Below are positions 54,054-63,073 of a stretch of DNA of 64,000 nt, piece by piece (the stretch's first letter is position 1; each line of letters opens with the position of its first letter). The translations under genes and the position numbers were made by a program. Source of the DNA: JAGLOK01 sp963675575. GTDB lineage: Bacteria; Bacillota; Clostridia; Christensenellales; UMGS416. The notes beneath the pieces are model-generated. The model did no database searches, was not told the origin of the DNA, and saw only the letters and a list, made by a program, of their open reading frames with translations. Where the stretch lies: assembly GCA_963675575.1 (NCBI GenBank), contig OY776378.1:1798001-1862000 (forward strand), in the 5' to 3' direction.

Positions 54054-55418
54054 TTAAAAAAGCTTTTCAAACATCTTAATCGTATTTTTTTCAAGAGACG
54101 GCGCGACATATCCCAGCACGCTGCGGATACCTCTTGTAGCTCCCGGTAAGTTCATATATTTGGCGGGAACCTTCGCGCATCGCCCGATAGTTTCGTCATC
54201 AAATATATATCCGCTCTTAGCCATCATGCTTGCGTCATGATTTATTATATATGTGTTTTTATAGGAAGAAACCTCTTGTATTTTAAAGCCCAGTGATGAA
54301 TAAAGCTCCCCGCTTATGCCCATAAGCGCCACATAGCCAATTTTGACCAAGTGCATGCGTATTTCGTAAGGCTCGGCTGAATCGCTTTCTTCATAGGCCA
54401 GCTCTCCGTTTTCAAGTTTAGTTATTTTATACGCGGGTGTGCGCGACCACTCCACAACAGACCCAACAGAAGCTTGCTGCGTAAAATTATCTATTTTCTT
54501 TATAACTTTTAAAATATCCGCAAAGTGACGAGTTGAAGTCATTTTCAGCATTACAAGCGCCGTTTCCAGCCCATACACTTTGTATAATTTGTTTTCGCCA
54601 GTGTTCGGATCGGGAAAATACACCTGGTTAAGCATTGTAGGGTTAACATCGCCTGCCGCTCCGCTGGACCAAATCGCGACGCTACCATCAAATTTTTTCT
54701 TTATCATCTGGCTAACGTTGCCTGCAATGTCGCCGCTTATTCCTATCTCATTTTCACCATATGCATTCCATATCATCAGTGCGCAATGAACTGCGAAGTT
54801 TACAAAAAAAGCGATGGGATTTCCCTCTAAATCTTCCACTTCCATAACAAAAACAGTATGGTCGACAGGCCCTTCGGGATTTACGCCAAGATCGCACACT
54901 GCGAGATCTTGCCCGTTTTCATCGGTAATTATATAATCTTGTGTTCTGTTCACATTAATATAGCTTTTTCCTGTGCTAAAGCCCATTTTGGCGGGTTGCA
55001 TAGAGGAAATCGCCTCCTGAACCGCTTCAAGCATCGTTGTTTTTAGGAATTCTTCATATAAATGAGTGGCATTTTTAACCTGCTTATCTTCGGGTAGTCT
55101 GTTCTTTCCGAAACCTGGTCGTTTCCCAGTCAAAGGAGCAGTGTGCGTGTGCGTTCCAAAATACAAGATATTGTCTTTCGGGATTCCAGTGAGCTCATAA
55201 ATCTCCGTAAAATTTTCCTCGGGATACGGGGCTTTATCTAAATCGTAGGACACAATCAATGTTTTATTCTCTCCGTCGTCAAAAACAATGGTGCGAACAT
55301 AGAGCTCGTCTATGACTCCGCCAAAACAATAGTTCATTAAGCCCCGGAGATTCGGCAAAAGTTCTTCGGAGGGTGTGATACGCTTTTTTGAAACACCGCA
55401 ATATAATTTCCCATTCAA
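54054..55418 (-). CDS. Neutral/alkaline non-lysosomal ceramidase-like hydrolase, copy 2
   Basis: About 454 aa. I start it at TTG 55418, because GAGGAGGG lies eight bases upstream and the product then begins MNGKLYCGVSKKRITP in register with copy 1; the frame is open to 55460. Zinc motif FGTHTHTAPLTG and NFAVHCALM are present, and SSGAAGDVNPTM again shows Asn in place of the ceramidase Ser. No signal peptide. First gene of an operon with MFS 2 and copy 1, driven by the operator-bearing promoter at 55528-55572. Confidence 0.82.
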   Translation of the reverse strand: MNGKLYCGVSKKRITPSEELLPNLRGLMNYCFGGVIDELYVRTIVFDDGENKTLIVSYDLDKAPYPEENFTEIYELTGIPKDNILYFGTHTHTAPLTGKRPGFGKNRLPEDKQVKNATHLYEEFLKTTMLEAVQEAISSMQPAKMGFSTGKSYINVNRTQDYIITDENGQDLAVCDLGVNPEGPVDHTVFVMEVEDLEGNPIAFFVNFAVHCALMIWNAYGENEIGISGDIAGNVSQMIKKKFDGSVAIWSSGAAGDVNPTMLNQVYFPDPNTGENKLYKVYGLETALVMLKMTSTRHFADILKVIKKIDNFTQQASVGSVVEWSRTPAYKITKLENGELAYEESDSAEPYEIRMHLVKIGYVALMGISGELYSSLGFKIQEVSSYKNTYIINHDASMMAKSGYIFDDETIGRCAKVPAKYMNLPGATRGIRSVLGYVAPSLEKNTIKMFEKLF

Positions 55419-55527
55419 AGTTGTACCCTCCTCTTCGTTTTTTATTGTGTTTTTCGGCAAATAATATCTAGTAGCTATCGTTATTGAATTTTAATCTGAT
55501 TGAATTAATATAGTAGTGTAACAACAA

Positions 55528-55572
55528 GTTGTGTCTCGCAACAATATTATCATGTTAAACTTTTTCTGTCAA
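55528..55572 (-). promoter_or_regulatory. Promoter with GTTGC-N5-ACAAC operator (ceramidase-like operon)
   Basis: Minus strand TTGACA (55567-55572), 17 bp, TAATAT (55544-55549), one base, then GTTGCGAGACACAAC (55528-55542). Geometry identical to 51202-51246. Confidence 0.82.
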
Positions 55573-55655
55573 CGAACCAGCCTCTGGGTTTGCATGATTT
55601 TGCAAATGGCACAATTGCCAATTCCATATAATGAATAAAATGCCATAAAAAAATC

Positions 55656-55699
55656 TTGAAACAATATCCAATGAGCGTATAATAGTTGTTAGTGCATAC
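55656..55699 (+). promoter_or_regulatory. Promoter with degenerate operator (mutarotase-MBL operon)
   Basis: TTGAAA (55656-55661), 16-bp spacer, TATAAT (55678-55683), one base, then GTTGTTAGTGCATAC (55685-55699). The GTTG arm sits at the same place as in the three strong sites, but the right arm is poor, so regulation by the same protein is uncertain. Confidence 0.5.
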
Positions 55700-55816
55700 C
55701 ATTTTATGAAATTCAAAGTAAAAAATTAATCATGGTGCAAATTTTAAAACAGTAGCCAACCGACTGCGATGTTTGCATAAGATTTAATATTAAAATTTTT
55801 TGAAGGAGCAACGTAA

Positions 55817-56695
55817 ATGAAAATTATATTGGAAACAGAGCGGTTAAAAGTGGAGGTCGCAGCACCGGGGGAATCCCCCAATACAACTACCCGATTTGAC
55901 CGTGCCGGATTTGTCACGCAGGTAACACTTGATAATAAATATGAATTTTGCACACGCGAACCCGACAACCTGTCTCATCCCTGCACTGGCGGCATCGGTC
56001 TGTGCAGCGAATTCAAGCTTCAAAAGCCCGCGCAGGAAGCACCGCTCGGAGCGCAGTTCCCTAAGCTGGGCATAGGTCTTTTGACTAAAGACTTGGAAGG
56101 CGGATATGTTCATCATCATAAATACAAATACGAGCCATATGACATTTCATTTGAAAGCACACAAACAAGCGTTACGTTTATAACCGAGCCAAACCCTTGC
56201 ATGGGCTATGCCGCACGTCAGATAAAAAAATTAGAGGTTCAGGGCAATCAACTTACCATGACCATGAGCGTTGAAAACGTGGGAGCGGAATCATTGGATT
56301 TCACTGAGTATTGTCACAATTTCATTTCAATTGAGCATCTTCCAATAGGCGACAACTATCACCTAGGCATGTCGATAGCCTCTCAGGATGAAAAAGCTCC
56401 GAAAAGGGGCGACGCTCTCGTTGGAAACGGTAACGGGTTTACTTTCAAACACTACAGCAACTCCCCTTCTATGATGATTGTGAATGAAGAAGAAATTAAT
56501 GATGACACTCCTTTCATCTGGAAGCTTACGCATAAAAAAAGCCCCGCATGGATATCTGAAGAAGTTTCCAACAAGCCCGCTTTTGTGGCGCTGTGGACAA
56601 TAGATCATATTATTTCGCCTGAAGTTATGTGCAGCTTTGAAATCTCTCCAGGGCAAAAAGCGACATGGACCAGAAAGTGGACATTTGGGTGCTGA
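55817..56695 (+). CDS. Galactose-mutarotase-fold protein
   Basis: 292 aa, strand-rich throughout, no signal peptide. Features such as TRFDRAGFVTQVTLDNKYEF, GIGLCSEFKL, the His-rich GGYVHHHKYKYEP and a late FTEYCHNFISIEHLPIGDNY resemble aldose 1-epimerase/galactose mutarotase-like beta-sandwich proteins, though catalytic residues are not clearly assignable. GAAGGAG precedes the ATG. First gene of an operon with two metallo-beta-lactamase-fold enzymes, 50 bp upstream of the first. A sugar or sugar-conjugate substrate for the cluster is one reading; inference. Confidence 0.6.
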   Translation: MKIILETERLKVEVAAPGESPNTTTRFDRAGFVTQVTLDNKYEFCTREPDNLSHPCTGGIGLCSEFKLQKPAQEAPLGAQFPKLGIGLLTKDLEGGYVHHHKYKYEPYDISFESTQTSVTFITEPNPCMGYAARQIKKLEVQGNQLTMTMSVENVGAESLDFTEYCHNFISIEHLPIGDNYHLGMSIASQDEKAPKRGDALVGNGNGFTFKHYSNSPSMMIVNEEEINDDTPFIWKLTHKKSPAWISEEVSNKPAFVALWTIDHIISPEVMCSFEISPGQKATWTRKWTFGC

Positions 56696-56745
56696 CTATT
56701 TGCACCGGGATATAATTTTTATAACAAAAAAACGGAGGCAACAAA

Positions 56746-57771
56746 ATGGCAGAACAAGCATTAGACAAACAAAGACCGATTAATTCCCCGCTAAAATCCA
56801 AGAGAACCGTTTGGAGAGAATCCGAAAATCCAATCCGTTGGGCATATGCGAAACTTTTACGCGAACATGACAAAACTAAGAAAGTCTATGACATCAATCC
56901 CTATGCTGAAGTATATCAATTCAGAGATAATTTTTACGGAATATATACAGAAAGCTTGGATGGCATGGGCGACCCTTGGATATATTTAATCGTAGGCCCT
57001 GAAAAAGCGCTTCTTGTCGACACAAGCTTTGGAGTGGGCGATCTAAAAGGCCTGGTGGAAGAAATTATCGGTGACATGCCTCTTTACGTTGCAAACACGC
57101 ACATTTCCTATGACCATTCGTATGGGAATTTCCAGTTTGACACCGTTTACTGCCATGAATATGAGGTTCATGGCCTTCTCGGCAGCATGAACCCTCACAT
57201 CTGGGACTATCTTTTTGATGAAAACGGCAAAGGCATCTGGGCAGACTTTGACAGAGCCGACATCGTGCCATTCAAAGAATACGAAGTCATAGGCGTTCCT
57301 GACGGCCACATCTTTGACCTTGGCGGCGGTTACGAAGTTGAGCTTGTGTTTTTGCCGGGTCACTCATGCGGGCATGCCGGATATTTGGACAAGCAAAACC
57401 GTATTTTCATTTGCGGCGATGACGCGTGCTTCGGCTCTGTGGGAATAGGTGGCGCGAAATATGACAATCCAATGAAAAAATATGCTTCTGTTGAAGCACT
57501 GTATAATGAGCTGGTGAAAATAACAGCCAGAATAGATGAATTTGACGGGCTCTTTCCCGGACACGGACCTGTAGACACCGGCACCATCATGCTGGTCAAT
57601 GTGATGGAAGCATGCAAAGCAGTGCTGGACGACCCGACGTGCTACGATGAAAAAGGCGAAAGAACGCGAAACGGTGTCACCAGGACAATGTATAGGAAGA
57701 TGATTTACGAATCCGGCTATCTTCGCTATAGTCCTGACTCGCTTTACATGGACAAAACAATCGACGTATGA
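56746..57771 (+). CDS. Metallo-beta-lactamase-fold protein 1, metal site altered
   Basis: 341 aa. MBL fold: GPEKALLVDTSFG, then the metal loop THISYDHSYGN, then GHSCGHAGYLD (third ligand His), GDDACFGSVG (bridging Asp) and FPGHGPVDTG (last His). In the usual HxHxDH the second His is missing: H119, S121, D123, H124, while its neighbour has H121. Metal site 1 is thus incomplete, which suggests changed activity or a regulatory role. About 70 percent similar to the next gene. AAACGGAGG precedes the ATG. Confidence 0.88.
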   Translation: MAEQALDKQRPINSPLKSKRTVWRESENPIRWAYAKLLREHDKTKKVYDINPYAEVYQFRDNFYGIYTESLDGMGDPWIYLIVGPEKALLVDTSFGVGDLKGLVEEIIGDMPLYVANTHISYDHSYGNFQFDTVYCHEYEVHGLLGSMNPHIWDYLFDENGKGIWADFDRADIVPFKEYEVIGVPDGHIFDLGGGYEVELVFLPGHSCGHAGYLDKQNRIFICGDDACFGSVGIGGAKYDNPMKKYASVEALYNELVKITARIDEFDGLFPGHGPVDTGTIMLVNVMEACKAVLDDPTCYDEKGERTRNGVTRTMYRKMIYESGYLRYSPDSLYMDKTIDV

Positions 57772-57794
57772 AACTATCTTGAAAGGATCTCAAC

Positions 57795-58811
57795 ATGCCA
57801 GAAAAAGAACTAAACAAACACAGGTTTATTAATTCTCCAGTGAAAACAAAGAGAAAAATATGGAGAGAGGCCGAAGACCCCATAAGATCTGCTTTTGAAA
57901 AGCTTTTAAGAGAGCATGACAAAACAAAAAAAGTGTACGATATAAATCCCTATGCTGAGGTATACCAGTTCAGGGATAATCTTTATGGAATATACACCGA
58001 GAGCTTGGACGGCATGGGCGATCCCTGGATTTTTCTCATCGTGGGTCCGGAAAAAGCACTGCTTATCGACACAGGCTTTGGAGCCGGCAATCTCAAAGGG
58101 CTGGTAGAAGAAATCTTGGGTGATATGCCGTATTACGTCGCAAACACACACGCTCATTTTGACCATGCCTATGGCAACTGCCAGTTCGACAAAGTTTATT
58201 GCCATGAATATGAGGTATATAACCTTGAATATGTAATGAAGCCCGACATATGGGACTATTTATTTGATGAAAACGATGTGGGCATATGGGCCGATTTTGA
58301 CAGAGACGACATTGTAAAATTTAAAAAATATGAAATCGTCGGCGTACCTGACGGATATATATTTGATTTGGGAAAAGGTTATGAGGTTGAGCTAATATTT
58401 TTGCCGGGCCACTCATGCGGTCATGCGGGATTTTTGGACAAACACAACCGTATTTTCTTCTGCGGTGACGATTGCTGCGTAGGCTCAGTGGGTGTAGGCG
58501 GCTCAAAGCCGGGAAATCCTTACAACAAATACGCTTCGGTGGAAGGGCTTTATAATGAGTTTCTAAAAATCATAGCCCGCGAAGATGAATTTGACTGTCT
58601 TTTCCCCAGCCATGGACCGATTGACACAGGAACAATAATGCTGACTAATTCCGCTGAGGCTTTCAAAGCTGTTTTGGATGATCCTGAATGCTATGATTTG
58701 CAAAAAGACATGACCCGAAACGGAGTTACACGAACCATGTGTTTTAAAATGATTCATAGTTCAGGCTATCTGCGCTATAGTATGGAAAATGTGTATCTGG
58801 ACAAGAAATAA
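57795..58811 (+). CDS. Metallo-beta-lactamase-fold hydrolase 2
   Basis: 338 aa, cytoplasmic. Complete metal motif THAHFDHAYGN (H119, H121, D123, H124), then GHSCGHAGFLD, GDDCCVGSVG and FPSHGPIDTG. Proteins with this layout hydrolyse thioesters, lactones, phosphoesters or beta-lactams; which one cannot be told. A long shared N-terminal extension (about 1-70: EHDKTKKVYDINPYAEVYQF) marks a distinct subfamily with copies 1 and 3. AAAGGATC precedes the ATG, 23 bp after copy 1. A terminator follows. Confidence 0.9.
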   Translation: MPEKELNKHRFINSPVKTKRKIWREAEDPIRSAFEKLLREHDKTKKVYDINPYAEVYQFRDNLYGIYTESLDGMGDPWIFLIVGPEKALLIDTGFGAGNLKGLVEEILGDMPYYVANTHAHFDHAYGNCQFDKVYCHEYEVYNLEYVMKPDIWDYLFDENDVGIWADFDRDDIVKFKKYEIVGVPDGYIFDLGKGYEVELIFLPGHSCGHAGFLDKHNRIFFCGDDCCVGSVGVGGSKPGNPYNKYASVEGLYNEFLKIIAREDEFDCLFPSHGPIDTGTIMLTNSAEAFKAVLDDPECYDLQKDMTRNGVTRTMCFKMIHSSGYLRYSMENVYLDKK

Positions 58812-58841
58812 TATTTTGTTAGGCAAATTTCCATCATCTAT

Positions 58842-58868
58842 TAAAAAAGAGGCAATGCCTTTTTTTTA
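58842..58868 (+). terminator. Terminator of the mutarotase-MBL operon
   Basis: AAAAAAGAGGCA followed by TGCCTTTTTTTT: a short G-C stem inside A and T runs, about 35 bases after the stop. Confidence 0.8.
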
Positions 58869-58940
58869 ATACCACAACACTTTAATTTTCTACAAATATT
58901 GTTATATCAAATATTTTCATTGTTTAACGCCATGTAGCGA

Positions 58941-59001
58941 TTGACATTAAATATGTATAATGATAAAATAGTTGCGATGCACAACAGTGTCAGATTGCAA
59001 C
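58941..59001 (+). promoter_or_regulatory. Promoter with tandem operators (MATE-marR operon)
   Basis: TTGACA (58941-58946), 17 bp, TAAAAT (58964-58969), one base, then operator GTTGCGATGCACAAC (58971-58985). A second, inverted site GTTGCAATCTGACAC (minus strand) follows at 58987-59001. This is the only promoter of the set with two adjacent sites, as expected for an autoregulated marR gene. Confidence 0.8.
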
Positions 59002-59034
59002 ATTTATGTGCATAGCACTTAGGAGGAGACGATA

Positions 59035-60480
59035 TTGACAGATAACCAAATGCTGAGGCGAGAAGCACGGCGAAAAATGATGCTGGAAGAACGCGTTATT
59101 AAGGTGATTCCGCTTGTGGCTATTCCTATGATTATAGCTATGCTCATCGATGCTATATATAATATAACCGATACTTACTTTGTAAGTCAGCTGGGAACAG
59201 CGGCCACGGCGGCTGTTGGCGTAAACTCCTCTTTGATGCATCTTATTCGCTCAATTGCGATGGGCTTCGGAATGGGTGCTTCCAGCTACATCTCTCGTCT
59301 TCTTGGCGCAAATCGCGATGAAGAAGCGAGCAAAGTGGGAACAACCACAATCTTCACCGCAATGACTATTTTGATAATAATGTCTGGTATAGCTTACATT
59401 TTCATGAGCCCTTTAATTGATGTTCTGGGGGCAACTGCCACCGTCAAACCTTATTCAATGGATTACGCCAGATGGATTCTCCTATCTTCTCCTTTTACGG
59501 CTGGAACAGTTATTCTCAGCCAGCTTTTAAGAGCTGAAGGCAGCACAAAATATTCAATGATTGGTATGGTTTCAGGCTGTATAGTAAATATCGGCTTAGA
59601 TCCCCTCTTTATCAATGTTTTCGGCCTTGGTGTCGCGGGCGCAGCCATTGCAACCGGCATTTCTAAATTCATCAGTTTTTCGATACTTTTAGTGCCATTC
59701 CTTCAGCAGAAATCAATGATTGAAATTAAGCCGAAGTATTTCACTCCCACAAAAGAAATTTATGTGGAAATCGCGCGAATGGGTATACCGACTTTCCTGC
59801 GCAGCAGCATGATGGCTGTTTCCACAATTGTAATAAACAACATTGCAGGCACTTTCAGCGATTCCGCGCTTGCCGCCGCTTCAGTTGCCAACAAAGCAAC
59901 CCGATTGGTTGGCGCAGGCATTATGGGTCTCGGGCAGGGATTCCAGCCTGTGGCGGGATATAACTGGGGCGCCAAAAAATACTCGAGGGTCCGAAAAGCT
60001 TTTTGGACAAGCAGCCTTATGGGTGCCGCAGCAGGAATAGTTTTAGGCGGTCTAATGGCTTTATCCGCGACAAAACTTGTGAGCATTTTCGCAGCCTCCA
60101 ATGACACGGAAATTATAAAAATCGGCTCTTTTATGATAATAACACAGTGTATAACTATGACATTTCAAGTCTGGGGAGCGATTTCCAACGGACTGTTCCA
60201 AGCTCTCGGAAGGCCTATTGGCGCAGCTGTGCTCGGCCTTTCAAGGCAGGTTATCTGCCTTATACCCTCTGTTCTAATATTATCTAAAGTATTTGGTGTC
60301 TATGGACTCGCGGCTTCGCAAGCCGTCTCAAACTTATTGACTTTTTGCATAGCGGTGCCAATGGTCATCTCGCTTTTCCGCAAAATTAAGAAAATTGAAC
60401 TCGATTACAAAGAGACTATCCCAAAAGTTGATTTAGACTTGAAACTACAAAGGACCTTAGAGGTAAAAGAAACCGCGTAA
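59035..60480 (+). CDS. MATE family efflux transporter of the MarR-linked cluster
   Basis: 481 aa, 12 transmembrane helices. IPMIIAMLIDAIYNITDTYF at the start, SYISRLLGANRDEEAS and GLGQGFQPVAGYNWGAKKYS in the second half are MATE hallmarks. It begins at TTG 59035, six bases after AGGAGGAG. It is cotranscribed with the MarR gene 18 bp downstream, the usual arrangement for a drug-inducible pump. A different MATE subgroup from the one at 48079. Confidence 0.94.
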   Translation: MTDNQMLRREARRKMMLEERVIKVIPLVAIPMIIAMLIDAIYNITDTYFVSQLGTAATAAVGVNSSLMHLIRSIAMGFGMGASSYISRLLGANRDEEASKVGTTTIFTAMTILIIMSGIAYIFMSPLIDVLGATATVKPYSMDYARWILLSSPFTAGTVILSQLLRAEGSTKYSMIGMVSGCIVNIGLDPLFINVFGLGVAGAAIATGISKFISFSILLVPFLQQKSMIEIKPKYFTPTKEIYVEIARMGIPTFLRSSMMAVSTIVINNIAGTFSDSALAAASVANKATRLVGAGIMGLGQGFQPVAGYNWGAKKYSRVRKAFWTSSLMGAAAGIVLGGLMALSATKLVSIFAASNDTEIIKIGSFMIITQCITMTFQVWGAISNGLFQALGRPIGAAVLGLSRQVICLIPSVLILSKVFGVYGLAASQAVSNLLTFCIAVPMVISLFRKIKKIELDYKETIPKVDLDLKLQRTLEVKETA

Positions 60481-60498
60481 ACTGTTAGGAGTCAAAAT

Positions 60499-60939
60499 AT
60501 GATTAGTGAAAGTCAGGAATTCGCACGTAATATCATAAGATACATTTCTCAGCTCGAGCGACAACGAAGACAGTATTTGGACACGAATTTAAAGCAATAC
60601 AAACTCTACGGATCGATGTTTATGATTCTTTTGTACACCAGCAGACATCCAGGTTCCAGCCAAGACAGCCTTACGGAATTTTTGGGAATAGATAAAAGCG
60701 GCGTCGCGCGCAAGTGCCGGAGCCTTGAAGATTTAGGTTATGTTATACGCGAACAGTCCAAAGAAGACAGACGGCAAAACATGATCTATCTTACCGAAAA
60801 AGGCACAGAACTTTTGCCGATTATTCGCAGTAATTTGTCAAAATGGAGTGCAAGTGCAACAAAGAATATGAATGAAGCCGTTCAAAAGGAGCTTATCAGA
60901 CTTTTAGAGCTTATGATGAGCAATGTTTTAGAGGCTTGA
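60499..60939 (+). CDS. MarR family transcriptional regulator
   Basis: 146 aa. Winged helix in the middle (QDSLTEFLGIDKSGVARKCR as recognition region, then a KEDRRQNMIYLTEKG wing with the D-x-R motif of MarR proteins), flanked by dimerisation helices. AGGAG precedes the ATG. It follows the MATE gene, and the shared promoter has two copies of the 15-bp operator that also occurs at 51202 and 55528, so I infer that this protein controls the cluster and senses its substrate. Confidence 0.92.
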   Translation: MISESQEFARNIIRYISQLERQRRQYLDTNLKQYKLYGSMFMILLYTSRHPGSSQDSLTEFLGIDKSGVARKCRSLEDLGYVIREQSKEDRRQNMIYLTEKGTELLPIIRSNLSKWSASATKNMNEAVQKELIRLLELMMSNVLEA

Positions 60940-61056
60940 TTTTTTATCGGTAAGCTGTGTTTATTTGTTAATTGATTTATACGATTTAATATTAACGTAT
61001 AAATTACTTATACCTGTAAGTTTTCATTTACTTACATTTTCTCTTCTCTTTTTTTA

Positions 61057-61088
61057 ATAGGAATGATAAAAGATTTTATCATTCCTAT
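61057..61088 (+). terminator. Perfect 15-bp inverted repeat after marR
   Basis: ATAGGAATGATAAAA-ga-TTTTATCATTCCTAT, about 120 bases after the marR stop. AT-rich, with a short T-run after it; probable terminator of the MATE-marR transcript. The rest of 60940-61314 has no credible gene. Confidence 0.55.
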
Positions 61089-61226
61089 AGTTTTGCTAAA
61101 AATTAAAGAATCAAAGCTAAAAAGGAAAAAACCTCCGGGAAGCATGGAGTTCCACTATATTGTTTCGGAAAAACAACTCGGTCATTTATTGATGAGCTTA
61201 ATTTAGTTTCCAAAGAAAAATAGAAA

Positions 61227-61262
61227 AGATGCCAGGAAGTATAAATTCCTAACATCTTTTAA
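61227..61262 (-). terminator. Terminator of MFS 3
   Basis: Minus strand AAAAGATG-tt-AGGAA ... TTCCT-gg-CATCTTTT, about 55 bases after the MFS 3 stop; A and T runs on both sides make it bidirectional. Confidence 0.7.
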
Positions 61263-61314
61263 TTCTAGATAAATATAAATAATTATCTTACTGCTAAAGC
61301 CGCCTTTTTATATG

Positions 61315-62532
61315 CTATGCAGCCGTCTGCTCAATTTCTATCTGTGAGTTTTTCTTTTTATTATAGAAATACACGTAAATGACTGTGCAAACTATAGCCG
61401 GTACAGCCATTGCCAGGAACATGCTTTGATATCCCAAGTAAGCAACAATCACACCTGCAAAATTGCTGCCCAAAATATTTCCGATATCTACGCCCATATA
61501 GCAGGTGTTGCTTGCGCTTCCACGTTTGGATGCATCAACGCTTCTTACGCATTCCGCCATTAGGATGGGCTGCTCGCCTGCCATTGCAAGCCCAGCAAAC
61601 ACCGCCGCGACCACAAACATCGGCACAGTCTTTCCAAAAGCAACTGTAACCATTGCTAACACAGTTAATACTTCACACGGTACAAGCACCTTTATTGCGC
61701 CAAATTTGTCTGCAAGCTTTGCAATGAATGGTCTGGAGATAAAAATTGTTGCCGCTTGCACTGTAAAAAATATAGCGATATTTGCAATTCCCAGTGTGCC
61801 TGTATATATTACGAGAAATGCCATAATTCCGGCCTTTGCAACAAAGTTACACATAGTCAGTGCCGCGGGCATAAGCGCCGGGATGCAAACCATTTTCTTT
61901 ATGTTGAATGAATATTTTTTCACCTTAGGCTTCACATATTCAATTTTCATAAATAGCGTCATTATAAAGCACATTATCAATAGTGAGACATTTACAAAAT
62001 ATAAATTATTGTAGCCATATTTTAAAGCAAATGGAAGTGCGAAAAGCGGAGCTATTGTTTGTGCCATAGTCTGACCCAATCCATATATCCCAATACCTGT
62101 CGCCATATTTTTAGCATCAAAGCAATTAGTCGCAATTGTCATTGTTAGTGTTGAGCCTATTCCCCAAGCCAAACCGTTAAGCGCTCTGAAAATGACAATC
62201 ATATTATAGTTGGTTGATAGCGTTAGTCCAAAAACCGCGACAATCATTGTTAAAATACAAATTCGCAAGATAGTAAGTTTGTTTTCGTTATCAACAACTT
62301 GTCCCGATATCGGACGCATGATGAATGCAGCCGTTGCAAATATGCCCGACAACAGTCCAACTTGCTGTGAGGTTGCACCTAAATCATTAGCATATTTAGG
62401 CAAAGTTATCGCCAACATTGTGCTCGAGTTGTAGTTGAAAAACGCAACAAGGAAAATCAAAATAAACGCCCTTGTAAAAAACGGTGAGCCCTTGAGCCCC
62501 CCAATCCCCTTTTTAAATTTAGTTAAATCCAT
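61315..62532 (-). CDS. MFS transporter 3, paralogue of MFS 2
   Basis: 405 aa, 12 transmembrane helices. AFFNYNSSTMLAITLPKYAN, MRPISGQVVDNENKLTILRI, FRALNGLAWGIGSTLTMTIA and GEQPILMAECVRSVDASKRG are close matches to MFS 2. ATG 62532 with AAAGGGA upstream. It is flanked by its own terminator, and its upstream region lacks a clear copy of the 15-bp operator; TTTGC-aaaaa-GCGCAAA in the leader (about 62662-62680) is a possible alternative site. Probably moves the same class of compound as MFS 2. Confidence 0.9.
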   Translation of the reverse strand: MDLTKFKKGIGGLKGSPFFTRAFILIFLVAFFNYNSSTMLAITLPKYANDLGATSQQVGLLSGIFATAAFIMRPISGQVVDNENKLTILRICILTMIVAVFGLTLSTNYNMIVIFRALNGLAWGIGSTLTMTIATNCFDAKNMATGIGIYGLGQTMAQTIAPLFALPFALKYGYNNLYFVNVSLLIMCFIMTLFMKIEYVKPKVKKYSFNIKKMVCIPALMPAALTMCNFVAKAGIMAFLVIYTGTLGIANIAIFFTVQAATIFISRPFIAKLADKFGAIKVLVPCEVLTVLAMVTVAFGKTVPMFVVAAVFAGLAMAGEQPILMAECVRSVDASKRGSASNTCYMGVDIGNILGSNFAGVIVAYLGYQSMFLAMAVPAIVCTVIYVYFYNKKKNSQIEIEQTAA

Positions 62533-63073
62533 TATACATTCCCTTTCTTCTCCAGATAAAAAAATTTAAAGACAATATTTTTCAATATCATCTATTAGTC
62601 TAGTCATCAAACACCCCGACAATACTGAGTGCATTTTTTTCCTGGGCGGATAATATGCCCCAAACATTTGCGCTTTTTGCAAACAATATAACTAAAAAAA
62701 GTTAAAATTGCTTTGAAATTATGATAAAAGAATTTCCTTTTAAATAAAGTGATATAGCCGAATTTCATACAACTATGATTAAATTTAGGATTATCCCGAA
62801 TCAAGCATGATTATATTGCATAAACACGTATTAATCAATTTGTTTTTGGCATTTATGCAGCTAATATTAAATAATTCCACAATTAATTAATATGTGCTAC
62901 ATCATATATAGTTTTTCGCAATATTATTGCAAATAGTAAATAAGTATAATATTATTATATTCGTTATTTTAATCCATTTTGTAAAATAGTGTTTTTTAAT
63001 TACTGATAAAAAAACATTGTTAAATAAATCAAGCCGGCACCTAAGTCGGCTGAAAATATTTCAGGAGGTAAAA
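62533..63073. other. AT-rich divergent intergenic region
   Basis: About 540 bases between MFS 3 and MBL 3, both transcribed outward. It contains TTTGC-aaaaa-GCGCAAA on the minus strand near 62662-62680, a palindrome GCAAT-att-ATTGC at 62918-62930 with TC and AA flanks, and a TATAAT box at 62945-62950 that could serve MBL 3. No ORF of note. Confidence 0.5.

Noticed and set aside
62918..62930. GCAAT-att-ATTGC as another copy of the MarR operator
   Set aside because: Arms TTGC/GCAA are related, but the length and centre differ from the 15-bp GTTG...CAAC sites and it is not placed next to a clear -10 box in the same way.
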